From the NCBI GenBank assembly GCA_030018895.1, contig JASEHM010000006.1, positions 1-14,723 of the forward strand: DNA of 14,723 nt. Direction: 5' to 3'. Origin of the DNA: Candidatus Omnitrophota bacterium. GTDB lineage: Bacteria > Omnitrophota > Gorgyraeia > Gygaellales > Profunditerraquicolaceae. The notes under the pieces were generated by a model, which saw nothing but the letters and a program-made list of their open reading frames with translations, ran no database searches and was not told where the DNA came from. Of this stretch, positions 7,147 through 14,017 are shown one piece after another (position 1 is the stretch's first letter; each line of letters opens with the position of its first letter). The translations under genes and the position numbers were made by a program.

Positions 7147-9392
7147 AGGAAAGAAGATTAAATGAAGTAAAGGGGGTTATACTTTTTGCGATAGGGCTTA
7201 TGGTTTTATTAAGCCTGTTAAGATTTAATTGTTTTGACCTGTCTTTTTATACATCCCACCCTAATTACCCGCCTAAAAATCTCTTAGGCATATTCGGCGC
7301 ATATTTAGCAGGGATAATTATATTTTTATTAGGTAGAGGCGCCTCTTTTGTTATTCCTTTGGTTATTCTGTCTTTAGGAATAAAATTCTTTCGCCAAGAA
7401 AAACCATATTTAAGCGTCTTAAGGCTGGTATGGATTTTTATTTTATTGCTTTCTTTAAGTTCTTTCATTGGGATGTTTAACTTAAAAAATGAAAACAGCG
7501 CGTTTTTTTATGCTGGTTTTTTAGGCGCAAACATATCTAATTTTGTTACTGCCTGTATTAGCCGAATAGGCGGTTTTGTATTATTTACAACCTGTATTAT
7601 ATTATCTTTTGTATTTGTTACTGAAATCTTGATTTCTTCTTTGTTTATAAGCATTATAGATAAGATAAAGTTAGTTTTAAAGCTGCTTTTTAAATTCTTT
7701 AAAATAGGAAAAAAGTCTGTTGCTTTAGATAGCAGAGGTCTGAAGGCTCAGTCGCCTGCCTTAAAAGCAAAACCAGCTGCTTCCTTAACTAAATCATTAA
7801 AACCTCCTGTTGCCGAAATTCCAGTGGTTGCGTTACAGAATAAGCCCAATATACAGATAAAGGTAAAATCTTCTCCGGAACTTAATTTTAAGCCGCAAGG
7901 CAATGGTTTGGCTTCCTTTAGCCAAAGCCATAAGCCGCAAGGCAATGGTTTGGCTTCCTTTAGCCAAAGCCATAAGCCGCAAGAAACAAAAATAGGCGAT
8001 TATCAGCTTCCTTCTTTAGATTTACTGGATTCTCCGCCACCCATTGAAGCCAGGCAGATTAAAGAGGATTTAACATCCAGCGCGCGTATACTGGAAGAAA
8101 CATTGGAGGATTTTGGTATTTCTGTTAAGGTTACTGATATTGAACGGGGACCTGTAATTACCCGTTATGAGCTTGAGCCTGCGCCAGGAGTGAAACTTAA
8201 CCGTATTGTGGCGTTAAATGATGATATTGCTTTAACTATGAAGGCGCAGTCAGTAAGGATATTAGCCCCTATTCCGGGAAAAGGCAGGGTTGGGATAGAG
8301 GTTCCTAATACTGTAAGTTCATTTGTGTATTTAAAAGAAGTTATTGCTTCAGCTGAATTTCAGAAAGCGAAATTTAGTTTAGCGCTTTCTTTAGGCAAGG
8401 ATATTACCGGAGGGCCTATAATTGCAGATTTAGATGATATGCCTCATCTTTTAATTGCCGGTACCACGGGTTCAGGAAAAACCGTATGCGTTAATTCTTT
8501 TATTTTATCATTGCTCTTTAAAAATACGCCTAATGATTTAAAGTTTTTAATGATTGACCCTAAGATGGTGGAGTTAATGCCTTTTAATGGCCTTCCGCAT
8601 CTAATATGCCCTGTGGTTACAGATGCCAAAAAAGCGTCGCAGGCGCTTAACTGGGTTGTTGCTGAAATGGAGGAGCGCTATCAGCTTTTGGCAAAGGTAA
8701 GCGCAAGGAACATTGAAAGTTATAACGAGAAACAGGAAAAATTGCCTTATATTATTGTTATTATTGATGAATTTGCGGATTTGATGAATGTTGCGGCTGA
8801 TACAATTGAGAATGCGATTCAGCGCCTGGCACAGCTCTCAAGGGCAGTGGGCATACACCTTATACTGGCAACGCAACGGCCTTCAGTAAATGTAATTACC
8901 GGTGTGATTAAGGCGAATTTGCCGGCGCGCGTATCTTTTAAGGTTGCCTCTAAGGTGGATTCGCGCACAGTCTTAGATATGAATGGCGCGGATAAGCTTT
9001 TAGGGAAAGGGGATATGTTATTTTTGCGGCCAGGGGAGTCAAAATTAATTCGCATTCAGGGCGCGTTTATTAAAGATAAAGAAATAGAAAATGTGGTAAA
9101 TTTTATTAAATCTCAAGGTGCGCCGGTTTATGATGAAGATATTCTTAAGGAGCAGTCAAGATCCAGCATAGGAAATATGGAAAAAGACGATCTCTATGAT
9201 GAAGCAGTGAGGATTATCATGGAAATGAATCAGGCTTCAGTATCAGTTTTACAGAGAAAGCTTAGGCTTGGTTATACGCGGGCAGCGCGCATTGTTGATA
9301 CTATGGAGCAGGAAGGACTTTTAGGCCCTTTTGAAGGAAGCAAGCCCCGTACGATTCTGGTAGATAGAGAGCCATGGCTTGCTAAGAAATAA
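7143..9392 (+). CDS. ftsK: DNA translocase FtsK/SpoIIIE
   Basis: FtsK pumps chromosomal DNA through the closing septum and promotes dimer resolution. The 749-aa protein starts with about four hydrophobic membrane segments (residues about 10-180). A low-complexity linker follows (about 195-290), containing a tandem 14-residue repeat, then the RecA-like motor: an alpha/beta region with DIERGPVITRYELEPAPGVK, Walker A GTTGSGKT near 440, Walker B YIIVIIDEFADL near 536, and HLILATQRPSVNVITG. The C-terminal gamma winged helix, YDEAVRIIMEMNQASVSVLQ to GSKPRTIL (about 681-740), normally reads KOPS DNA motifs. The TTG start overlaps the pnp stop. Length and domains are typical; the duplicated linker is the only oddity. 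Confidence 0.96.
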   Translation: MKERRLNEVKGVILFAIGLMVLLSLLRFNCFDLSFYTSHPNYPPKNLLGIFGAYLAGIIIFLLGRGASFVIPLVILSLGIKFFRQEKPYLSVLRLVWIFILLLSLSSFIGMFNLKNENSAFFYAGFLGANISNFVTACISRIGGFVLFTTCIILSFVFVTEILISSLFISIIDKIKLVLKLLFKFFKIGKKSVALDSRGLKAQSPALKAKPAASLTKSLKPPVAEIPVVALQNKPNIQIKVKSSPELNFKPQGNGLASFSQSHKPQGNGLASFSQSHKPQETKIGDYQLPSLDLLDSPPPIEARQIKEDLTSSARILEETLEDFGISVKVTDIERGPVITRYELEPAPGVKLNRIVALNDDIALTMKAQSVRILAPIPGKGRVGIEVPNTVSSFVYLKEVIASAEFQKAKFSLALSLGKDITGGPIIADLDDMPHLLIAGTTGSGKTVCVNSFILSLLFKNTPNDLKFLMIDPKMVELMPFNGLPHLICPVVTDAKKASQALNWVVAEMEERYQLLAKVSARNIESYNEKQEKLPYIIVIIDEFADLMNVAADTIENAIQRLAQLSRAVGIHLILATQRPSVNVITGVIKANLPARVSFKVASKVDSRTVLDMNGADKLLGKGDMLFLRPGESKLIRIQGAFIKDKEIENVVNFIKSQGAPVYDEDILKEQSRSSIGNMEKDDLYDEAVRIIMEMNQASVSVLQRKLRLGYTRAARIVDTMEQEGLLGPFEGSKPRTILVDREPWLAKK
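7889..7983 (+). repeat. 42-bp tandem repeat, about 2.3 copies, in the ftsK linker
   Basis: Two identical 42-bp units (7889-7930, 7931-7972) are followed by the first 11 bases of a third. The period is 14 codons, so the frame is kept, and each unit encodes one copy of KPQGNGLASFSQSH (in rotation). Within each unit GGTTTGGCT and AGCCAAAGCC can fold on each other. Base-perfect identity implies a recent duplication. It falls in the disordered linker between membrane and motor domains. Confidence 0.9.
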
Positions 9393-9415
9393 TGTATAAA
9401 GGAGAGAGTAGAGAG

Positions 9416-10285
9416 ATGGAATCAATAGGCGGAAGACTTAAAAAGATCCGTTTAGAAAAAAACATAACTCTTGAAGAGGCGCAGAAAAAGACCAAAATTA
9501 GTATAAATATTTTAAGGGCGATAGAGGGTGATGGGCTTACAAGTTTAAGTCCGGTATATTTAAAGGGGTTTATAAAGATATACTCTGAATTTTTGGGTTT
9601 TGACCCTTTAGGGCATATATCTGAGCGCAGAGAACCTCAAAGCGCAGGCAAATCTCAAGAAGGCAGTGGCTCAGAAAGCAAAAAGATTTTAGCCACTAGC
9701 GAAACAAAAAACAAGGATAAAGAAAATACATTGTTTCTTAGAAGCGCAAAGGTAAAATCATGGCTTGTTATTCCCTTTAACAAAATTAAGACGTATTTTA
9801 TATTTATTTTAATAATCGCAATCGGAGCATCAAGCCTTTTTATATTAGGTAAATTTATGCTTTCTAAAGGCATAAAGCAACTGGCGTGTATTAAAAAAGT
9901 TGTTTTAAGGGAAACTAAAATAAAAGACAACAGACACCTGAGTCAAAGCCAGTTTTTAATCAAACAGACCGTACAAGGTACCTCTAAAATCAAAACCCAA
10001 ATAGCCAGTCCTGCAAAAGAGGCTGCATCAGGTATAAGATTAGGAATTAGGGCAAAAGAAAATTGCTGGATTTCCCTTAAGGTTGACGGTAAAGTGGTTT
10101 TTCATCGGACATTGGAAAAAGGCAGGTATGAGAATTGGCAGGCAAAGGACAAAATGGAGCTTTCAGTAGGAAATGCCATGGCAATAGAATTAGAGGTAAA
10201 TGGCCAAATCTTTTCAAAATTAGGAAAGAGAAACCAGCAGTTAAAAAATATATTAATTACTAAGGAAGGGTTGAGTATTAAGTAA
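9416..10285 (+). CDS. rodZ: RodZ-like helix-turn-helix membrane protein
   Basis: RodZ links the MreB cytoskeleton to the cell-wall elongation machinery. The N-terminal 70 residues form the RodZ-type helix-turn-helix domain (GGRLKKIRLEKNITLEEAQK, then LRAIEGDGL and YLKGFIKIYSEFLGFDP). A polar linker is followed by one membrane segment at about 122-148 (YFIFILIIAIGASSLFILG), then a C-terminal DUF4115-type domain at about 205-285 (RLGIRAKENCWISLKVDGK and LSVGNAMAIELEVNGQ). I choose the ATG at 9416, with GGAG at 9401-9404 upstream; an in-frame ATG at 9392 overlaps the ftsK stop and the ribosome site would then lie inside the gene. No MreB gene is in the window. The call rests on the three-part architecture. 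Confidence 0.82.
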   Translation: MESIGGRLKKIRLEKNITLEEAQKKTKISINILRAIEGDGLTSLSPVYLKGFIKIYSEFLGFDPLGHISERREPQSAGKSQEGSGSESKKILATSETKNKDKENTLFLRSAKVKSWLVIPFNKIKTYFIFILIIAIGASSLFILGKFMLSKGIKQLACIKKVVLRETKIKDNRHLSQSQFLIKQTVQGTSKIKTQIASPAKEAASGIRLGIRAKENCWISLKVDGKVVFHRTLEKGRYENWQAKDKMELSVGNAMAIELEVNGQIFSKLGKRNQQLKNILITKEGLSIK

Positions 10286-10300
10286 TATTTGTTAATGCAG

Positions 10301-11881
10301 ATGAAAAAAAAAGTAACAGTTCAACGTTCAGAAGTAAATCAGGGTGTCATTCCCGCCCCCGTTTTCACGGGGGTAAACTCCAGCGGGAAGGGCCAGAGAG
10401 GGTATGACAGAATGGATGCCCGCCCTCGATTAAACTATTCGAGGGGATGCTTTCACAGGCATGACAAAAGCAAGGAGCGAAAATTTCCAGAAGCTAAACT
10501 GTTACAAAAGAAGAGCAACATTGGTATATTAAGCTTAGGCTGTCCGAGGAATTTAGTTGATTCTGAAAATATATTAGGCAGGCTTAACGCAAAAGGTTAT
10601 TTTATAACAGATATTGATAAGGCGGATATCGCTATAGTTAACACCTGCGGTTTCATAGAAGATGCCAAGCGGGAGTCAATAGATGCTATTTTGGATTTAA
10701 TTGAATTAAAAAAGGAAGGTAAAATCAAAAAGCTCATTGTCTGCGGATGCCTTTCGCAACGTTACAAAGAAGTTTTGAAAGATGAGTTTCCCGGGGTTGA
10801 CGCCTTTCTTGGAAGGGCATCTTTGAATCATTCCTCAGACAGATTTAGCTTAACGCCCCGGCATTATGCGTATCTTAAAATTTGCGAAGGCTGTATAAAT
10901 AACTGTAGTTTTTGCGCTATTCCAAAGATAAAAGGAAAGTTTACTAGTTTAGATGTTTCTTCTGTATTAAAAAGGGTGGAGGCTTTTGATAGGGAAGGAA
11001 TATCTGAGCTTAATATTATCGGCCAGGATATTACCGGTTATGGTATTGATTTAGCCGGAAATGTGGATTTAACTGTTCTTTTAAAAAAGATATTAAAAAA
11101 AATCAAAAATATCAGCTGGCTTAGGCTTCTTTATCTATACCCTGGCCGTGTTAGTGACGATCTCTTGAAGCTAATCAGGGATTCTAAAGAGATTTGTAAA
11201 TATATTGACTTGCCTATTCAGCATATAAATAGCCGTTTATTAAAATTGATGAACAGGGATACTAAGAAAGAAGATATTATCAGGCTTATTGAAAGAGCAA
11301 GGAAAATTATTCCCAATGTTGCCTTGCGTACTTCCATTATAGCGGGTTTTCCTTCTGAGCGCGATGAGGAGTTTAAAGAATTATTAAAGTTTATAGAAGA
11401 GGTAAAATTTGAAAGATTAGGTGCATTTATTTATTCAAGAGAAGAGGGTACAGCTGCTTATAATTTTAAAAACCAAATCCCTTGGAAGCAAAAAGTAAGC
11501 CGTTTTAATCAGATTATGTCGCTGCAGCAAAAAATATCTGAAGAGGTAAATAAAAGATTTTTAAAGAAAGAGCTTCTTGTCCTTGTTGATGAGAAAAAAG
11601 ATGATTACTATCTTTGCCGCAGTTTTTTTGATGCCCCTGAAGTAGACGGCACTGTTTATGTAAAATCAACCCATTCGGCGCACCTCCCCGCCATAGGCGG
11701 GGTGGGGTGCTCAGGGTTGATACTGAGCGGCGCTCTTAAAGGTCAGCCTTCAGACCGAGGTTTGGCGCCGTCGAACGTATCAAGAAAACCGCTTAATGCA
11801 GGTGATTTCCTGAAGGTAAAAATTACAGATACATTAGAATATGATTTGGTGGGAGAGGTGCAAGAAGATGAATATCGCTAA
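10301..11881 (+). CDS. rimO: Ribosomal protein uS12 methylthiotransferase RimO, with two repeat-derived insertions
   Basis: RimO is a radical-SAM enzyme that methylthiolates an Asp of ribosomal protein S12 using two Fe-S clusters. The N-terminal cluster Cys residues appear in LGCPRNLVDSE, NTCGFI and CGCLSQRY; the radical-SAM motif is CINNCSFCAIPKIKG; a C-terminal TRAM domain ends in KITDTLEYDLVGEV. RimO is normally about 430-440 aa; this frame is about 100 longer. The excess is an N-terminal extension encoded by a palindromic element (10345-10466) before SNIGILSLGCPRN, and about 38 residues inside the TRAM domain (11665-11783). Start is uncertain: ATG at 10301 (also ATG 10295, TTG 10289) has no good ribosome site, whereas an in-frame ATG at 10412 inside the element has GAGAGGG about 10 nt upstream. 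No in-frame ATG or GTG lies between the element and the conserved domain. The 3' end overlaps pgsA by 14 nt. Confidence 0.93.
   Translation: MKKKVTVQRSEVNQGVIPAPVFTGVNSSGKGQRGYDRMDARPRLNYSRGCFHRHDKSKERKFPEAKLLQKKSNIGILSLGCPRNLVDSENILGRLNAKGYFITDIDKADIAIVNTCGFIEDAKRESIDAILDLIELKKEGKIKKLIVCGCLSQRYKEVLKDEFPGVDAFLGRASLNHSSDRFSLTPRHYAYLKICEGCINNCSFCAIPKIKGKFTSLDVSSVLKRVEAFDREGISELNIIGQDITGYGIDLAGNVDLTVLLKKILKKIKNISWLRLLYLYPGRVSDDLLKLIRDSKEICKYIDLPIQHINSRLLKLMNRDTKKEDIIRLIERARKIIPNVALRTSIIAGFPSERDEEFKELLKFIEEVKFERLGAFIYSREEGTAAYNFKNQIPWKQKVSRFNQIMSLQQKISEEVNKRFLKKELLVLVDEKKDDYYLCRSFFDAPEVDGTVYVKSTHSAHLPAIGGVGCSGLILSGALKGQPSDRGLAPSNVSRKPLNAGDFLKVKITDTLEYDLVGEVQEDEYR
10345..10466. repeat. Palindromic mobile-type element in the 5' part of rimO
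   Basis: A 122-bp block with inverted ends TGTCAT/ATGACA and nested stems: TTCCCGC with GCGGGAA, CCCCCG with CGGGGG (10357-10371 region), and CCCTCGA with TCGAGGG (about 10423-10445). Its left 12 bases match, in reverse complement, the repeat at 15-26. The style (GTCATTCCCGC, CACGGGGGTAAACTCCAGCGGGAA) resembles the dispersed palindromic repeats found in many bacterial genomes. It is open in the rimO frame across its whole length. Confidence 0.75.
11665..11783. repeat. Structured insertion in the rimO TRAM-domain coding region
   Basis: The block is hairpin-rich: ATCAACCC (11665-11672) pairs perfectly with GGGTTGAT (11714-11721) around CCCCGCC-ATA-GGCGGGG; CGGCGC and GCGCCG form another stem; TTGATA and TATCAA bracket the second half. 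The sequence ATCAA occurs at 11665-11669 and 11779-11783, exactly 114 bp (38 codons) apart, as a candidate target duplication. Removing 114 bp restores a normal TRAM stretch (VYVKSRKPLNAGDF). It is therefore probably an in-frame insertion. Confidence 0.72.
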
Positions 11882-12446
11882 TAAACTTACAATATCACGG
11901 GTTATACTTACTTTTGTGTTTATGTTTTTTTTGTTTTGCCGCGGGTTGGCCCCAAAGGTTTTGGGGCTTGTTGTTTTTATGCTTGCTGCTTTAACAGATT
12001 TTCTTGATGGTTTTATCGCAAATAAAAAGAATATGGTTACTGATTTTGGCAGGCTTATGGACCCTATTGCTGATAAGATTTTGGTGCTGGCGGCATTTGC
12101 CGCTTTTGTCCAGATGCAGTTGATTGAGGCATGGATGTTTGTTATTATTGTTTCCCGGGAGATATTAATTACTTCATTAAGGTTGTTTGCGCTTAACAAA
12201 GGGAAGGTTTTATCCGCTACTGCCTCAGGAAAACACAAAACCTTATCGCAGATGGTAACTATTTTTTCTATACTGGTTTTTATTGTAGCGAAAGAAGTGA
12301 TGTTGAGGTATTTTACCTGGAATCCGAATTGGGAAAAGCTATTCCGCCAGAATATATACATTCTAATGCTTTTCATTCTAGGGCTTACCATTTACTCAGG
12401 CCTGTCATATCTCTGGGAGAACCGTAAGATAATCGCCAGATTTTAA
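11868..12446 (+). CDS. pgsA: CDP-diacylglycerol--glycerol-3-phosphate 3-phosphatidyltransferase
   Basis: PgsA makes phosphatidylglycerol phosphate from CDP-diacylglycerol and glycerol-3-phosphate at the cytoplasmic membrane. The 192-aa, multi-membrane-span protein begins NIANKLTISRVILTF, typical of PgsA, and has the CDP-alcohol phosphotransferase motif at residues 44-69: D44, D47-G48, A51, G61, D65 and D69 are present. The Arg that normally follows Ala51 is Asn52, an unusual change at a conserved position. I choose the ATG at 11868, with GAGG about 9 nt upstream; the in-frame ATG at 11841 would add nine residues. It overlaps the end of rimO by 14 nt and is followed by pgpA, the next enzyme of the pathway. 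Confidence 0.92.
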   Translation: MNIANKLTISRVILTFVFMFFLFCRGLAPKVLGLVVFMLAALTDFLDGFIANKKNMVTDFGRLMDPIADKILVLAAFAAFVQMQLIEAWMFVIIVSREILITSLRLFALNKGKVLSATASGKHKTLSQMVTIFSILVFIVAKEVMLRYFTWNPNWEKLFRQNIYILMLFILGLTIYSGLSYLWENRKIIARF

Positions 12447-12477
12447 CCTTCTCTCTCTACTTGTTACTCTTAAAAAT

Positions 12478-12948
12478 ATGAGATTATCTAAAAATATTGT
12501 TCAAATCATCAGCACTTTTTTTTATATCGGATACTTGCCGCTTATCCCCGGAACATTTGGCAGCTTAGCAGGGCTCATCTTGTTTTGTTTTATCAAAGAC
12601 AGCTCAGGGCTTTCTGTGCTCGTTACTATTGTTTTGTTGATTTTAGGTTTTCTATCCTGCGGAAAGATAGAGAGGCTGTATAATATTAAAGATCCTCGTT
12701 TTGTGGTGTGTGATGAGGTTTGCGGTATGTTTATAAGCCTTTTGTTTCTGCCTTTTTATAATACAGCTGTATTTATTACCGCGTTTTTTGTTTTTAGGCT
12801 GTTTGATACCCTAAAACCCTATCCTGCCAGTAAATTCCAAAAGTTAAAAGGCAGCCTTGGCATAATGAGCGATGATATTATCGCCGGCTTATACACAAAT
12901 ATTGTTATTCAAATAGTCTTTAGAATTATCTCTTTTAAAGTTTCATAG
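12478..12948 (+). CDS. pgpA: Phosphatidylglycerophosphatase A
   Basis: PgpA dephosphorylates phosphatidylglycerol phosphate, the product of the PgsA reaction, to phosphatidylglycerol. The 156-aa membrane protein shows the family signatures: LIPGTFGSLAG near residues 22-32, PRFVVCDEVCGMF near 73-85, FRLFDTLKPYP near 106-116 and GIMSDDIIAGLYTN near 129-142, with acidic residues that would hold the metal. Length is normal. It starts 31 nt after pgsA, with no obvious Shine-Dalgarno. Its last 40 bp overlap the 3' end of thpR on the other strand. Confidence 0.94.
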   Translation: MRLSKNIVQIISTFFYIGYLPLIPGTFGSLAGLILFCFIKDSSGLSVLVTIVLLILGFLSCGKIERLYNIKDPRFVVCDEVCGMFISLLFLPFYNTAVFITAFFVFRLFDTLKPYPASKFQKLKGSLGIMSDDIIAGLYTNIVIQIVFRIISFKVS

Positions 12949-13484
12949 ATAGGGCCGCCTGGGGTGAGGGTGCTTTTAAAGAACGTGAGTTTTGTTATTG
13001 AAAATTCAAGGCTAGTCTCTTTTGGGAAATTTTCTGATAGGGTATTTAATCCTTGAACTAATTCCTGCCGGTTAAGAGTTGATCTTGTCCTGCCTAAGGT
13101 TATGTGAGAAGAAAAAGGTTTATCTTCCTTAGGGATGCCTAATCTGGCAATTTTTTCCTCTAATTCCTTAACTATTTCTTTAATTTCTTTATCCCCTTTA
13201 TCAATACCAACCCAGAGAACACGAGGGAAGTCAATTTTCGGGAAAGCGCCTATATTGGAGATACTGGTTGTAAAAGAAATTTTATCTTTGGCGATTTCTT
13301 CTAAGATTTGCGCAATTTGATTTATTTTTTTCTCATTCCTTTCACCTAGAAACTTTAAAGTCAGGTGGATATTTTCAGGACTAACCCATTTTACATCTGC
13401 CTTAGTTTTTTTTAATTCTTCTTGCAGCTGACTAAGGGTATCTCTAACTTCTTTTGGTAATTCAATGGCAATAAAGGTACGCAT
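12909..13484 (-). CDS. thpR: RNA 2',3'-cyclic phosphodiesterase (2H family, ThpR/LigT)
   Basis: 2H phosphoesterases open 2',3'-cyclic phosphate ends of RNA; the family was first named 2'-5' RNA ligase. The 191-aa protein carries both HxT motifs: HLT at residues 40-42 (in NIHLTLKFLGE) and HIT at 127-129 (in SSHITLGRTRS). The start MRTFIAIELP is typical. It lies 2 nt downstream of cinA on the same strand and is probably co-transcribed from the cinA promoter. The stop is inside the pgpA coding region (convergent 40-bp overlap). Confidence 0.95.
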   Translation of the reverse strand: MRTFIAIELPKEVRDTLSQLQEELKKTKADVKWVSPENIHLTLKFLGERNEKKINQIAQILEEIAKDKISFTTSISNIGAFPKIDFPRVLWVGIDKGDKEIKEIVKELEEKIARLGIPKEDKPFSSHITLGRTRSTLNRQELVQGLNTLSENFPKETSLEFSITKLTFFKSTLTPGGPIYETLKEIILKTI

Positions 13485-13486
13485 CG

Positions 13487-13957
13487 TTATTTTACAATCG
13501 TCAATAATAGGTTCAGTGCTTTTAATGCTGCTTGTTTTCTAATTGCAGCCCTTTTTCCTTTAAAATGGAACTTTTTCAATATTTTTTTATCTTTGCTGTC
13601 TATAGCTATAAATATAGTGCCAACGGGCTTTTTTGGGGTGCCAGCGCTTGGGCCTGCAATGCCGGTTATTCCTATTCCGAAATTACTTGAGGCTATTTTT
13701 CTTATGGAGCGGGCCATAAGCCCGGCTGTTTCTTTTGAAACAGCGCCTTTTTTTGCAATGAGATTTGATGGTATTTTTAAGATGTCTTGTTTAGCCTTAT
13801 TGCTGTACGCTACTATCCCTAGGATAAAATATTTAGAGCTGCCGGAGAGCTGGGTAAGAAAGGCGCTTAAGAGCCCTCCTGTGCAGGATTCAGCTGTTGC
13901 GATGGTTTTTTGCTTTTTTATGAGAAGTTTATGTACTTGGCTGACAATACTATGCAT
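13487..13957 (-). CDS. pncC: Nicotinamide-nucleotide amidohydrolase, stand-alone CinA C-terminal domain
   Basis: PncC deamidates nicotinamide mononucleotide to nicotinate mononucleotide, recycling the NMN released by DNA ligase. The 156-aa product is the CinA C-terminal domain alone: TAESCTGGLLSAFLTQLSGSS near residues 20-40, GIVAYSNKAK near 47-56, and GITGIAGPSAGTPKKPVGTIF near 96-116 are all intact. The N-terminal molybdopterin-like domain of full CinA (about 410 aa) is absent, a common arrangement. The ATG lies 6 nt after a consensus -10 box with no Shine-Dalgarno, so the mRNA is probably leaderless. thpR follows 2 nt downstream. Confidence 0.94.
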   Translation of the reverse strand: MHSIVSQVHKLLIKKQKTIATAESCTGGLLSAFLTQLSGSSKYFILGIVAYSNKAKQDILKIPSNLIAKKGAVSKETAGLMARSIRKIASSNFGIGITGIAGPSAGTPKKPVGTIFIAIDSKDKKILKKFHFKGKRAAIRKQAALKALNLLLTIVK

Positions 13958-13963
13958 AAATAT

Positions 13964-13991
13964 ATTATATTATTTTTAAATATATTGACAA
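13964..13991 (-). promoter_or_regulatory. Promoter of pncC-thpR (leaderless), sharing its -35 region
   Basis: On the minus strand TTGTCA (13991-13986) is followed by a 16-nt spacer, TATAAT (13969-13964), then 6 nt and the pncC ATG at 13957. Transcription would begin at or beside the start codon. The -35 box overlaps that of the plus-strand riboswitch promoter. Confidence 0.7.
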
Positions 13992-14013
13992 GAGAATACT
14001 TTTGGTGTATTAT
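13985..14013 (+). promoter_or_regulatory. Promoter of the FMN riboswitch transcript
   Basis: TTGACA (13985-13990), a 17-nt spacer and TATTAT (14008-14013) make a near-consensus sigma-70 promoter. Transcription would start near 14020, at the P1 stem of the riboswitch, supporting the direction of the RNA. Confidence 0.75.
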
Positions 14014-14017
14014 AAAT

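Noticed and set aside
7889..7983. CRISPR-like array
   Set aside because: The units are adjacent copies with no spacers, in frame inside ftsK, and no cas genes are present.
11834..12391. 185-codon open frame on the minus strand opposite pgsA
   Set aside because: It is a shadow of pgsA: no recognisable domain, while the plus-strand frame has the complete CDP-alcohol phosphotransferase motif.
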